Source of the DNA: Lutibacter sp. Hel_I_33_5
Lineage (GTDB): Bacteria; Bacteroidota; Bacteroidia; Flavobacteriales; Flavobacteriaceae
DNA length: 64,000 bases
Assembly (NCBI RefSeq): GCF_007827455.1
Contig: NZ_VISM01000001.1
Span: forward strand, 2,643,501 to 2,707,500
Reading direction: 5' to 3'
This document shows positions 44,276 through 52,979 of the stretch, piece after piece (positions within the stretch are counted from its first letter, which is position 1; the number at the start of each line of letters is the position of its first letter). A program made the position numbers and the translations under genes. Under the pieces are notes generated by a model, which saw only the letters and a program-made list of their open reading frames with translations, was not told where the DNA came from and made no database searches.

Positions 44276-46654
44276 TTAAATAACGCCACCTTGCGTTTCA
44301 TTGTTTTTTCTATATTTTCTATCACGTTCACGGTTTTTACCGCTTCCAAAGTTGTAAGAAAAACCTAAATATATTGCGCTATATTCTAACGTAAATAACC
44401 CTCTCTGAGGAAAAGGATTTGTTGATGAGAAATCTAATTTAAAGCTATCAAAAATATCTGTTCCTCTTAATGTAATAGTTCCATTATCGTTTAAAACTGA
44501 TAAACTTGCAGCAGCATTAATTAATAAATATGGTTTGATTTTAAACTGAATAGTTCTATTATTTCCTCGGTAAGAACTAGATAATTGAAATCGTAGATTT
44601 TTACTAGCTTTTATACTATTACTTATTCTTGCAGTAAATAAGGTGTTTTTTACAGTTACATTCTGATGATTTAAAACCCCATGATTTTCTTGAAAATAAA
44701 CATTAGCACTAGGTCTAATTGTCCACCATTTTACTGGTTTATAACTTGAAGAAAATTCAAAACCAAAATTATCTGTAGTATCATAATTTCCATAGGATAA
44801 AAGCTGTCTATCAGAATTTACAGCATCTTGCATAAAAATTCTACCAATTCTGCCTGTGGTTCTTCTGTAAAAAGTACCTAATGTATAGTTTCCTTTGTCT
44901 AAAGTTCTGGTGTAATTTAATTCAAATGAATTAGTGAATTGTGGTTCTAAAGTACGATTTCCCACTGATATAGATAAAGGTGTAGTCCATTCTTGAATAG
45001 GAGTAACTTGATCTATTGCTGGTCTGTCAACTCTTCTGCTATAGCCTATTTGTAATTGATGTTTGTCTTTTGGTTTAAAAGTTAGGTAAGCCGAAGGGTA
45101 AACAGTGAAAAATTCTTTTGAGTAAGGTTCTGTTGCAGCTTGTTGAGTGTTAGAAAATAACCCATTAACAGAAAAATTTTCAAAGCGTAATCCAGTTTGT
45201 AAAGTTACCTTTTTATAATTTTTATTTAGGTTAATATAGGCTGAATAGGTGTTTCTATCATAGCTGAAAGTAGAATTTCCTCTTAGGACGCTAGGGGAAA
45301 TTCCTTGACTTTCAACTACTTGATCAGTAATGATGTTGTGAAATGTATTTTGTATTCTCGCTTCAAGACCTAATTCTAATTTACCGGATGTTATAGGTTT
45401 TATATAATCTAAATTAGCTAAAAAAATTGAATTATCATTTAGTATTTCGTTCGTATAATTATAAACTTTAGAGGTAGGGTTTAGTAATTCTCTGTTAAGA
45501 TCATTTTCAGGCTTTGTATTTTTTGAGTAATTAAATTCTAGCTCAATCTGTTCTCCTTTATCATTTATATCTAAAATATAATCAATATTATAAGCATGTT
45601 CTTTGTTATCAATCAAAAACAAGTTTTTATTATTTAATATTAAATTCTGATTTAAATAGGTGTTAGAGTTATTGGTGAAATTTATATCTGATAAATTATG
45701 TGTTGTAAAAAAAGACAAGGTATTTTTATCATTAATATAGTAATCGATACCAGCTTTTGCAAAATGTGAAGTTGTGTTATCAATAAAGAATACATCTTGA
45801 ACCAAATCTTTGTCTTTTCGATTAAATTTGAAATAAGTTTCAAACTTACCTAAATCAACGCCGTAATTACCGTAAATATTTACTTTGCCAATTCTGTAAT
45901 TTAAGTTTACAGAACCTGTTGGTCTTGTGTTTTTACTATGCTCAACACCAACGTCAAAAGAACCGTTAAATCCAATTTTAGTATTCTTTTTTAAGATGAT
46001 ATTTATAATTCCGCTCATACCTTCAGCACTGTATTTGGCAGAAGGGTTTGTAATAACTTCTACTTGTTTTACTGTTGATGAAGGAAGTTGTTTTAATAAT
46101 TGTTGGGCAGATAAATTAGAAGGTTTTCCATCTATTAAAAGATTTACATTTCCATTACCTCTAAGTAATATTTGTCCAGATTGATGATTTACACTAATAG
46201 AAGGAATATTCTCTAACATTAAAAGAGAATTAGTTCCTGCTGCTGTTAAATCTTTTCCAATAGTATATACTTTTCGATCAATTTTTTGAATAACAGATGT
46301 AGTTTCTGATTCTATAATTACTTCATCTAATGAAGCTCTATCTTCTTTTAATAAAATGATACCTAAATCTTTATTAGGATTTTTTGCAGTTAGCACAATT
46401 TCTTTTTTTATGGTTTTATAACCAATAAATTGTATTTCAATAATAACTGTTTGTAACGCTAACTTTTCAATTTTGAAAACCCCAGATTCATCAGTAATAG
46501 CTCCAGAAAGAATTTTATCTTTATTAGATTTACAAACTATAGTAACATAGGGAATACTTTCTTTAGTTTTAGAATCGATAACTTTTCCAGTAATGTTTTG
46601 TGCAGTAATAGAAAATGATAGGAACAAGAGGAGTGTAGGTAAAATCTTTTTCAT
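44276..46654 (-). CDS. TonB-dependent-receptor-type outer-membrane beta-barrel protein
   Basis: 792 residues. A signal peptide (1-18) is followed by a carboxypeptidase-regulatory domain (about 20-110), a plug domain (about 125-225; LLMLENIPSISVNHQSGQI, quoted in part, and NPSAKYSAEGMSGIINIILKK) and a large beta barrel ending near LGFSYNFGSG. This matches the outer_membrane_beta-barrel family (OMP_b-brl_3) of Bacteroidota. The ligand is unknown and no SusD partner is adjacent. The tail is charged (RERDRKYRKN). Confidence 0.88.
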   Translation of the reverse strand: MKKILPTLLLFLSFSITAQNITGKVIDSKTKESIPYVTIVCKSNKDKILSGAITDESGVFKIEKLALQTVIIEIQFIGYKTIKKEIVLTAKNPNKDLGIILLKEDRASLDEVIIESETTSVIQKIDRKVYTIGKDLTAAGTNSLLMLENIPSISVNHQSGQILLRGNGNVNLLIDGKPSNLSAQQLLKQLPSSTVKQVEVITNPSAKYSAEGMSGIINIILKKNTKIGFNGSFDVGVEHSKNTRPTGSVNLNYRIGKVNIYGNYGVDLGKFETYFKFNRKDKDLVQDVFFIDNTTSHFAKAGIDYYINDKNTLSFFTTHNLSDINFTNNSNTYLNQNLILNNKNLFLIDNKEHAYNIDYILDINDKGEQIELEFNYSKNTKPENDLNRELLNPTSKVYNYTNEILNDNSIFLANLDYIKPITSGKLELGLEARIQNTFHNIITDQVVESQGISPSVLRGNSTFSYDRNTYSAYINLNKNYKKVTLQTGLRFENFSVNGLFSNTQQAATEPYSKEFFTVYPSAYLTFKPKDKHQLQIGYSRRVDRPAIDQVTPIQEWTTPLSISVGNRTLEPQFTNSFELNYTRTLDKGNYTLGTFYRRTTGRIGRIFMQDAVNSDRQLLSYGNYDTTDNFGFEFSSSYKPVKWWTIRPSANVYFQENHGVLNHQNVTVKNTLFTARISNSIKASKNLRFQLSSSYRGNNRTIQFKIKPYLLINAAASLSVLNDNGTITLRGTDIFDSFKLDFSSTNPFPQRGLFTLEYSAIYLGFSYNFGSGKNRERDRKYRKNNETQGGVI

Positions 46655-46736
46655 AGATAATACACCAGTTAGGGATAGGTATTTTCGTATTTGAATTAGT
46701 TATGTAAATATAAATAAAAATATAGATATAAATGAA

Positions 46737-46762
46737 AAAACCGTTGCTTTTGCAACGGTTTT
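46737..46762 (-). terminator. Terminator of the OmpA-family gene
   Basis: AAAACCGTTGC / GCAACGGTTTT, an 11-bp perfect stem with a TTTT loop, followed on the minus strand by a T run, 33 bp past the stop. Confidence 0.85.
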
Positions 46763-46794
46763 CATGATTCTTTGTTAGAATATTTTATAAGTAA

Positions 46795-47898
46795 TTAGTT
46801 TTGATTAATTACTCTAAATTCTGTTCTTCTGTTTTGTAAATGTTGTGCTTCTGTACAAGATACACCATCAGCACATCTGTTTTTTAATTTATTTTCTCCG
46901 TAACCTTTAGCCACTAACTGACTTGGATTAACTCCTTTAGAAATTAAATAGTTTGTTACAGCTTGAGCTCTTCTTTCAGATAAATCTTGGTTACTAGAAC
47001 TAGTACCTCTAGAATCTGTGTGAGAAGCTAATTCTACACGAACACCATCTTTTAAAACAGGTAATAATCTAGTGTCTATTAATCTTTTAGCAGCACCAGT
47101 TAAAGTAGCACTTCCTAAGTTCCAGTTTATTGGTAATGGGTTGTAAGATAATAACTCACATTCTACTTCTTTCCAGGTAGTTAAACCACCTTTGTTTACT
47201 AAAACTTCTTTAGTTACAGTTTTATATCTAGCAGGAACTGTTACAGCTTCTTGCCATGCATCTTTAACTAAAACAGTCTTTTTAATTGTACTGTATACTG
47301 CAGGAATTTCTACAGATTTAGTTGATGGTGGAGTTATCATTACTCTTTTAGTATATGTTTTTTCATATCCAGGAACTGGAGAAGATTGTGTAGAAGCATC
47401 ATTAGCTAATTTAGTTAATGGTACTGTTACATATTTTGCAGGAATTGGCTTATAACACCAGTATCTACAATCGTTAGGATCACTAGATTCACAATCTGGA
47501 GCTTTTTCACTCATTTCCCATTGTGCAGAAGCAGCTTTTGTTTCTATAGTTTGTGAGTCTGAAGCAAAACTTGCTTTTACAACTCTTAATCTACTTCCAT
47601 CTTCTTTTGCAGTATAAGAAATAGTTTTTGTATCCCATACAGCAGGAACAACAACTAAACGTTGACCAGCTTCTTTTGTCATAACTCTTTCAGTAACTGT
47701 TTTGTATTCTGCAGGATGCGTAACAATTTTTTTGTAAGCAGGAGAAATTTCTAACGTTACGTCTTCGTTTTTCCATAATTCCGGAGTTTTACAGCGTACA
47801 TAACATTTTCCTGGTTCTGGGTTTTGTGGTAAGTCTTGAGCAGATACGAACGCACCTCCTAGTAGGAACAAAGTTCCGAAAAATAATAATTTTTTCAT
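46795..47898 (-). CDS. OmpA-family protein with repeated PAxYxTV segments
   Basis: 367 residues with a signal peptide (1-20, GAFVSAQ). The C-terminal OmpA domain (about 250-365) binds peptidoglycan: LASHTDSRGTSSSNQDLSERRA and VAKGYGENKLKNRC, quoted in parts. The preceding region contains several related segments, such as PAEYKTVTERVMTKE, PAVWDTKTISYTAKE, PAVYSTIKKTVLVKD and PARYKTVTKEVLVNK, suggesting a beta repeat. Probably a surface structural protein of the envelope. A strong promoter and terminator fit high expression. Confidence 0.88.
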   Translation of the reverse strand: MKKLLFFGTLFLLGGAFVSAQDLPQNPEPGKCYVRCKTPELWKNEDVTLEISPAYKKIVTHPAEYKTVTERVMTKEAGQRLVVVPAVWDTKTISYTAKEDGSRLRVVKASFASDSQTIETKAASAQWEMSEKAPDCESSDPNDCRYWCYKPIPAKYVTVPLTKLANDASTQSSPVPGYEKTYTKRVMITPPSTKSVEIPAVYSTIKKTVLVKDAWQEAVTVPARYKTVTKEVLVNKGGLTTWKEVECELLSYNPLPINWNLGSATLTGAAKRLIDTRLLPVLKDGVRVELASHTDSRGTSSSNQDLSERRAQAVTNYLISKGVNPSQLVAKGYGENKLKNRCADGVSCTEAQHLQNRRTEFRVINQN

Positions 47899-47963
47899 GA
47901 TTTATAAGTAATATTTGTTAATGTTATCTCTTAGTGAGACACTCTTTGTGGGGGACGGTCACA

Positions 47964-47971
47964 CAAAAGTA
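47964..47971 (-). promoter_or_regulatory. Minus-7 box for the OmpA-family gene
   Basis: TACTTTTG on the minus strand, matching TAnnTTTG, with a leader of about 60 nt. Confidence 0.55.
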
Positions 47972-48012
47972 CAACTTTTTTTAAAAAAGTTAAATAAAAG
48001 TTAAAAAATAAA

Positions 48013-48909
48013 TCATAACTTATTGTAATATAAGCTTTTAATTATTCCGTCTGAAAGCCCGATTTTTGGAACAAATATTTTTCTAGCACCACTCCACTTC
48101 ATAGCAGATAAATAAATTTTTGTTGCGGGAACAATTACGTCGGCTCTATCAGGATTTAAGCTAAGTTCAGAAATTCGCTCTTTATAACTCATTTGTTTTA
48201 AGAACTGATATTGCGCATTTAAATATATATAAGAGATCGGTTTTCCTTGAGCTCTACCCGACATTTTAAAAAGCCTATTAATATTTCCACCAGAACCAAT
48301 CAAAGAAATTCTTTTTAATCCTTTTGTACTAGATTCTACCCATTTCTGGACTTCTTTAAATAAAACTTTGTTTTCAGATTTTTTGTTATTTATTAACCTA
48401 ACGGTACCAATTTTAAAAGATTTAGAATTGATGATTTTTCCTTTAGAAAAAACGGTGAGTTCTGTACTACCACCACCAACATCAACATATAAATAAGAAG
48501 CATCACTTTCAATTAATTGGTTTAAATCTGTAGATGAGATAATTGCGGCTTCTTTTTTTCCGTCAATAATATCTATTTCTACACCAGTTTTCTTTAAAAT
48601 TTGATTTGCAACTTCTTGTCCGTTAGAAGCTTCTCGCATGGCTGAAGTTGCACAGGCTTTACATTTTTCCACCGAGTGTACTTTCATTAATAATTTAAAT
48701 GCTTCCATAGCATCAATCATTCTTTGTGTATTTTCAGGACTTATCTTACCTAACACAAAAGCATCTGCACCCAAACGAATTGGTACTCTAACTAAAGAAG
48801 ATTTTTTGAATTGAGGTTCTTTATCTTCTTCAATAACAATATTTGCTACCAACAATCTAATGGCGTTTGAACCTATATCAATTGCAGCATATTTTTTAAT
48901 CTCTAACAA
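48013..48909 (-). CDS. Ppx/GppA-family phosphatase
   Basis: 298 residues of the exopolyphosphatase / pppGpp phosphatase fold (ASKHA ATPase type). DIGSNAIRLLV is the first phosphate motif, YLYVDVGGGSTELTVF the second, and SLIGSGGNINRL a later one. Only the two N-terminal domains are present, as in short Ppx2/GppA proteins. It follows sixA by 6 bp; the pair is common in Bacteroidota. Confidence 0.88.
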   Translation of the reverse strand: MLEIKKYAAIDIGSNAIRLLVANIVIEEDKEPQFKKSSLVRVPIRLGADAFVLGKISPENTQRMIDAMEAFKLLMKVHSVEKCKACATSAMREASNGQEVANQILKKTGVEIDIIDGKKEAAIISSTDLNQLIESDASYLYVDVGGGSTELTVFSKGKIINSKSFKIGTVRLINNKKSENKVLFKEVQKWVESSTKGLKRISLIGSGGNINRLFKMSGRAQGKPISYIYLNAQYQFLKQMSYKERISELSLNPDRADVIVPATKIYLSAMKWSGARKIFVPKIGLSDGIIKSLYYNKL

Positions 48910-48915
48910 CTTGTA

Positions 48916-49404
48916 TTATTTATGATCACTAGGAAACTCAACCAAAACAGTTTCTCCTTTTTTAATATTCTTCCAATGTTTTCCTTTAAACTGAATTCCA
49001 ACCACTCCACATGTAGGAACATGTGCAATAGGTTTATTTCCAAACTTATTTACAAATGTATTAATACCATGATCGTGACTAAATATAATAGCAGAATTAA
49101 ATCCATCATCTAAAGCTTTTACTGTTTTTACCAAATATCCATCGCTAAAACTATAGAGTTGCCTTTTCATTTTTAAATTAGAAAGAGGGTAATCAAAATT
49201 TTCACAAAAAATCACCGATGTATGTAAGGCTCTATTTGCAGTACTTGATATAAAAACATCCGGTCTGTTAATTTTTTTTGCTAAGAATTTAGAGAGTAAA
49301 TGGGCATCGTTTATTCCGCGCTCTTTTAGAGGTCTGTCAATATCTTTTATACTTTGGTATTTCCAAGAAGATTTTGCGTGACGAACTATATAAAGGGTTT
49401 TCAT
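48916..49404 (-). CDS. SixA-type histidine phosphatase
   Basis: 162 residues of the histidine phosphatase superfamily. The RHG-type motif is RHAKSSW (8-14) with catalytic His9; the second conserved His is in FSHDHGINTF. SixA acts on phosphohistidine, for example on HPt domains, in E. coli; the substrate here is unknown. Lies 35 bp after pdxH and 6 bp before the Ppx gene, so all three may be one transcript. Confidence 0.85.
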   Translation of the reverse strand: MKTLYIVRHAKSSWKYQSIKDIDRPLKERGINDAHLLSKFLAKKINRPDVFISSTANRALHTSVIFCENFDYPLSNLKMKRQLYSFSDGYLVKTVKALDDGFNSAIIFSHDHGINTFVNKFGNKPIAHVPTCGVVGIQFKGKHWKNIKKGETVLVEFPSDHK

Positions 49405-49439
49405 CTAACTTTTTAAAATAGAGTTGTAAATATAGAAAA

Positions 49440-50087
49440 TTATGGAGCTAATCGTTCTTGTTTCCAAGAAAAATCTTTTTGTAATGTATAACGTATTCTA
49501 TCATGCATTCTATTGGGTCTTCCTTGCCAAAACTCAATAGATATAGGTGTTACAAGATAACCACCCCAATGTTTTGGCTTCGTAATGTTTTTACCTTCAA
49601 ATTGTTTAGTGAATTTTTCTAAGCTTTTATCTAGTTGATTTCTAGTAGTAATAACTTCACTTTGATTAGAAGCCCAAGCTCCTAATTTACTTCCATCTGG
49701 TCTTGAATTAAAATACTTATTAGAAGTTTCTTCCGATACTTTTTCTGCTTTTCCTTTGATGATTACTTGTTGTTCTAACCCTGGCCAGAAAAAAGATAAA
49801 CAAACATGATTATTTTCTTCTAATGCTTTTCCTTTTTCAGATTGATAATTTGTATAAAAAATAAAACCTTCTTCTGTATATTTTTTAAGTAATACGATTC
49901 TGTTTTTTGGGAAACCATCTAATCCTATTGATGCAATATTCATAGCATTTGCTTCATCAACAGCATCAGAATTATCAGCATTTAAAAACCATTTGGTAAA
50001 TAAATCGATTGGATTTTTAGGACAATTACTTTCTAATAATTCTTCTTTTTGATATGTTTTTCTATGATTACTTAAATCTTGAGGCAT
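49440..50087 (-). CDS. pdxH: Pyridoxamine 5'-phosphate oxidase
   Basis: FMN enzyme that oxidises pyridoxamine or pyridoxine phosphate to pyridoxal phosphate. 215 residues is the usual length. NRIVLLKKYTEEGFIFYTNY, SRPDGSKLGAWASNQSEVI and the C-terminal EFWQGRPNRMHDRIRY are family signatures, quoted in parts of up to 20. The last motif binds FMN and PLP. Preceded by a minus-7 box. Confidence 0.94.
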   Translation of the reverse strand: MPQDLSNHRKTYQKEELLESNCPKNPIDLFTKWFLNADNSDAVDEANAMNIASIGLDGFPKNRIVLLKKYTEEGFIFYTNYQSEKGKALEENNHVCLSFFWPGLEQQVIIKGKAEKVSEETSNKYFNSRPDGSKLGAWASNQSEVITTRNQLDKSLEKFTKQFEGKNITKPKHWGGYLVTPISIEFWQGRPNRMHDRIRYTLQKDFSWKQERLAP

Positions 50088-50106
50088 TTTTTATCTTTAA
50101 TGAATT

Positions 50107-50114
50107 CAAAAGTA
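50107..50114 (-). promoter_or_regulatory. Minus-7 box for pdxH
   Basis: TACTTTTG on the minus strand, 20 bp before the start; predicted leader about 15 nt. Confidence 0.5.
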
Positions 50115-50119
50115 CAATT

Positions 50120-51163
50120 TTACTTCTTTTTTAGTATTAAAAAATGATCATCCATTACATTTCCTGTTAAAATTATATTTCCAAAAGGAATTGCCACTGT
50201 TGAGGCTGACATCTTGCTTCCATCGCCAAAATAAATCTGATCTATTGTATAGTTTCCTTTCACTTTATAATTGATTTTAATAATTTCTGAAGGAGAAATT
50301 TCCTTATCACCTTTAGCATAAGCAGCAAACGTTAATAAACTTGGATGTGCACCTATCCATAAATTACTTGCTTCATCAAATTCAATATTATCAACTCCAG
50401 TTTTACAATCTATATCTTCAATAAAAGTTAAACTGCCATCATTATTTTTTTGATACACTTTTACCAGAAATTTTCTTGGTGATGCTACAAAAAGTAAGTT
50501 TCTTTTTTTGTCAAAATTAATTCCGTTTGCATAAGCAATTCCGTTTGCTACTTCTTTGTAATCTTTTCCATTAAAATAAATAACATTAGAAAGTGATAAT
50601 CCTAAATAGTCTTCTGCCAAACGTGTAATTCCGTCTTTATATTTGTGATCATTCGTGAAATAAAATTCATTTTCATCTAATAAAACAATATCATTTGGAC
50701 TAAAAATTAATGGATTGCTTAGTGTTTTTTTATGCGTAAGAGTTTTTCCATTTAAAGAGAAAATTTCGATATTTTCAGATTCTAAGGTATGATTAACGGC
50801 AGCAATGATATAAATGCTATCTTTTTTAATCATTGAGATACCATGTGGTGCAAAAGGTTTATTAAAATTTTTTGTTAAGTGAATTGGTTTGTAATCATCA
50901 TTTTTTAAATCTAAAAAATATAAGCCTCCAATTTCTTGGTTAAAATTAGGGATGTTTTTTCTAGCTGTAGAAGAAATAATTGCAAAACTATCTTTTCTAC
51001 TTATGGCAAAATCTTCCGCTCCTGGGATATTTATTTTTTGAAGAACTTCACCTTCAAACTTATTTTCAATCGTTCTAAAAAAACCTGTACTTATAAAAAT
51101 GTTAGCTATAAAAAGAATAAGTAATAATAGGAATGCATAAAGAATTCTTTTTTTAAATTTCAT
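50120..51163 (-). CDS. SMP-30/arylesterase-like beta-propeller protein
   Basis: 347 residues from the chosen start: a membrane anchor or uncleaved signal (about 6-24), then a six-bladed propeller resembling paraoxonase/SMP-30 lactonases (FAPHGISMI, SPNDIVLLDENEFYFTND and NGINFDKKRNLLFVAS; calcium-site Asn/Asp residues are probable). The product might hydrolyse lactones or esters. The frame extends 13 codons to a TTG, but that TTG is upstream of the predicted promoter, so ATG 51163 is used. Confidence 0.78.
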   Translation of the reverse strand: MKFKKRILYAFLLLLILFIANIFISTGFFRTIENKFEGEVLQKINIPGAEDFAISRKDSFAIISSTARKNIPNFNQEIGGLYFLDLKNDDYKPIHLTKNFNKPFAPHGISMIKKDSIYIIAAVNHTLESENIEIFSLNGKTLTHKKTLSNPLIFSPNDIVLLDENEFYFTNDHKYKDGITRLAEDYLGLSLSNVIYFNGKDYKEVANGIAYANGINFDKKRNLLFVASPRKFLVKVYQKNNDGSLTFIEDIDCKTGVDNIEFDEASNLWIGAHPSLLTFAAYAKGDKEISPSEIIKINYKVKGNYTIDQIYFGDGSKMSASTVAIPFGNIILTGNVMDDHFLILKKK

Positions 51164-51184
51164 AAGTGTAAAATTTTTATCAAT

Positions 51185-51192
51185 CAAAAATA
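51185..51192 (-). promoter_or_regulatory. Minus-7 box for the SMP-30-like gene
   Basis: TATTTTTG on the minus strand; the start site near 51180 lies between the TTG and ATG candidates and so supports the ATG. Confidence 0.5.
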
Positions 51193-51240
51193 CAACTTTC
51201 AACTATTTTATGTAGTTTTACACCATAATTAAAAAGATAA

Positions 51241-51315
51241 ATGAGACAAGTCATTACATATATTACCAAGTTATCGTGGAAATCACGAAAAAGGCGGGCT
51301 ATAAATATGTTTTGA
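51241..51315 (+). CDS. Possible 24-codon small protein
   Basis: An ATG-TGA frame encoding 24 residues, starting MRQVITYITKL and with the basic run KSRKRR near the end. AAAAAGATAA just upstream is weakly Shine-Dalgarno-like. A very strong terminator begins 29 bp after the stop, so this stretch looks like its own short transcription unit. It could instead be a small RNA gene or a leader of the MFS gene. No homologue is known to me. Confidence 0.35.
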   Translation: MRQVITYITKLSWKSRKRRAINMF

Positions 51316-51343
51316 TAATATCAATATAAAATCAATCAATTAT

Positions 51344-51373
51344 AAAAAGTCCGACTTCACAGTCGGACTTTTT
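51344..51373 (+). terminator. Strong terminator upstream of the MFS gene
   Basis: AAAAAGTCCGACT / AGTCGGACTTTTT, a 13-bp stem with a TCAC loop and a T run on both sides. No annotated plus-strand gene ends before it other than the possible 24-codon frame. It lies 24 bp before the MFS start codon. Confidence 0.85.
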
Positions 51374-51397
51374 ATTTTTACACTAATTCCTAACCAA

Positions 51398-52597
51398 ATG
51401 AATAAATTAATTAAAAATTACGTAGATACATTTAGAGGACTCTCTCCAGAAGTTTGGTGGTTATCACTAATAACGCTTATTAATAGAGCAGGAACCATGG
51501 TGATTCCGTTTTTGTCTTTGTACTTAACCAAAAGTTTAAATTTTTCCTTAAAAGATGTGGGTTGGATTTTAACCTGTTTTGGTCTAGGTTCTGTTATTGG
51601 TTCTTGGTTAGGAGGTAAACTAACTGATAAAATTGGGTATTTTAAAGTGATGAAATACAGTTTATTCTTAACAGGAATTCTATTTGTTGCATTACAATAT
51701 ATTACTTCTTTCTATGGATTTTGTTTAGGTATTTTTCTTGTAATGTTAGTGGCTGATACTTTTAGACCTGCTATGTTTGTTGCGTTAAATGCATATAGTA
51801 AACCAGAAAATAAAACACGTTCGGTTACTTTAATTCGTTTGGCAATTAATCTCGGATTTTCTGCAGGACCAGCAGTAGGTGGATTAATAATTACTTATTT
51901 AAGTTATAACGGACTTTTTTGGGTTGATGGAATTACTTGTTTGTTAGCAACTATTTTGTTGGTTAAAGTTTTAAATCCAAAGAAAACTAAGGAGCTTGAT
52001 GTTATTGTAAATGAAAACCCAATATCAATAAAAAAAGATGCAGCTTTTTGGGTGTTTTTTATTGCTATGTTTTTATATGGATTTGTGTTTCTTCAGTATT
52101 TTTCTACAATTCCGTTATACTATAAAGACGCACATTTTTTGTCAGAATTTGAAATTGGCTTACTAATGGGAATGAATGGTTTTATCATTTTTGTATTAGA
52201 GATGCCACTGATTAAGTGGTTGGAAAGCAGTAAATATTCTACAGCATTTTTAATATTAGTAGGGATATTTTTAGTCGCTCTTAGTTTTTTTGTTTTAAAC
52301 TTAACTTCTTGGACAGGAATATTGGTGATAGGAATGTTAATTATGACGATTGGAGAAATGATTGCTTTCCCGTTTTCAAATAAATTTGTTATCGATAGAG
52401 CCAAAAAAGGGAAACAAGGAGAGTATATGGCTTGGTATAGTATTGCCTTTTCTGCAGCACATATTTTTGGGCATAATTCGGGCATGCAATTAGTGGATGC
52501 GTTAGGGTTTGATAGAACTTGGACAATTATTACTGCACTTTCATTTGTAAGTGTTTTTGTTACTTATTTATTAATTAGAAAATTAAAAAGAGAATGA
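51398..52597 (+). CDS. MFS transporter
   Basis: 399 residues with 12 predicted membrane segments. The loop 2-3 signature is GSWLGGKLTDKIGYFKVMK, as in drug/proton antiporters of the MDR type. The substrate is unknown. The start lies 24 bp after a strong hairpin, leaving little room for a separate promoter, so the gene may depend on read-through. It overlaps the VOC gene as ATGA. Confidence 0.88.
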   Translation: MNKLIKNYVDTFRGLSPEVWWLSLITLINRAGTMVIPFLSLYLTKSLNFSLKDVGWILTCFGLGSVIGSWLGGKLTDKIGYFKVMKYSLFLTGILFVALQYITSFYGFCLGIFLVMLVADTFRPAMFVALNAYSKPENKTRSVTLIRLAINLGFSAGPAVGGLIITYLSYNGLFWVDGITCLLATILLVKVLNPKKTKELDVIVNENPISIKKDAAFWVFFIAMFLYGFVFLQYFSTIPLYYKDAHFLSEFEIGLLMGMNGFIIFVLEMPLIKWLESSKYSTAFLILVGIFLVALSFFVLNLTSWTGILVIGMLIMTIGEMIAFPFSNKFVIDRAKKGKQGEYMAWYSIAFSAAHIFGHNSGMQLVDALGFDRTWTIITALSFVSVFVTYLLIRKLKRE

Positions 52598-52971
52598 AAT
52601 TAAATCAGATTACAATTCCATCTTTAGATGTACCAAAAGCAACTGAATTTTATAAAAAATTAGGATTGATTTTAATTGTTGATGCTTTACCAAGATATGT
52701 CCGTTTTGAATTGCCAGATGGCGATGCAACTTTCTCAATTCATGAAGTTGATAAATTACCAAAAGGAGAAGGTATAGCTATATATTTTCAAAATGAAAAT
52801 TTAGATAAAGTTGTCGAAGAATTGCAGCAAAAAAGTTTTCAGTTCGATTTATTACCGACTGACCAACCTTGGTTGTGGCGTGAAGCTAGATTAAAAGATC
52901 TAGATGGAAATCAGCTTATTCTATATAAAGCTGGCGAAAACAGAAAAAATCCGCCATGGAGGGTTATTTAA
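52594..52971 (+). CDS. VOC-family (glyoxalase/bleomycin-resistance) protein
   Basis: 125 residues with two beta-alpha-beta-beta-beta modules: ITIPSLDVPKATEFYKKLGL at the start and REARLKDLDGNQLILYK near the end. Family members are metal-dependent lyases, dioxygenases or resistance proteins. Coupled by ATGA to the MFS transporter, which suggests they handle the same compound. Confidence 0.85.
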   Translation: MKLNQITIPSLDVPKATEFYKKLGLILIVDALPRYVRFELPDGDATFSIHEVDKLPKGEGIAIYFQNENLDKVVEELQQKSFQFDLLPTDQPWLWREARLKDLDGNQLILYKAGENRKNPPWRVI

Positions 52972-52979
52972 ACAGGTTT

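Noticed and set aside
51164..51202. 13-codon extension of the SMP-30-like protein from a TTG
   Set aside because: The TTG is upstream of the predicted transcription start.
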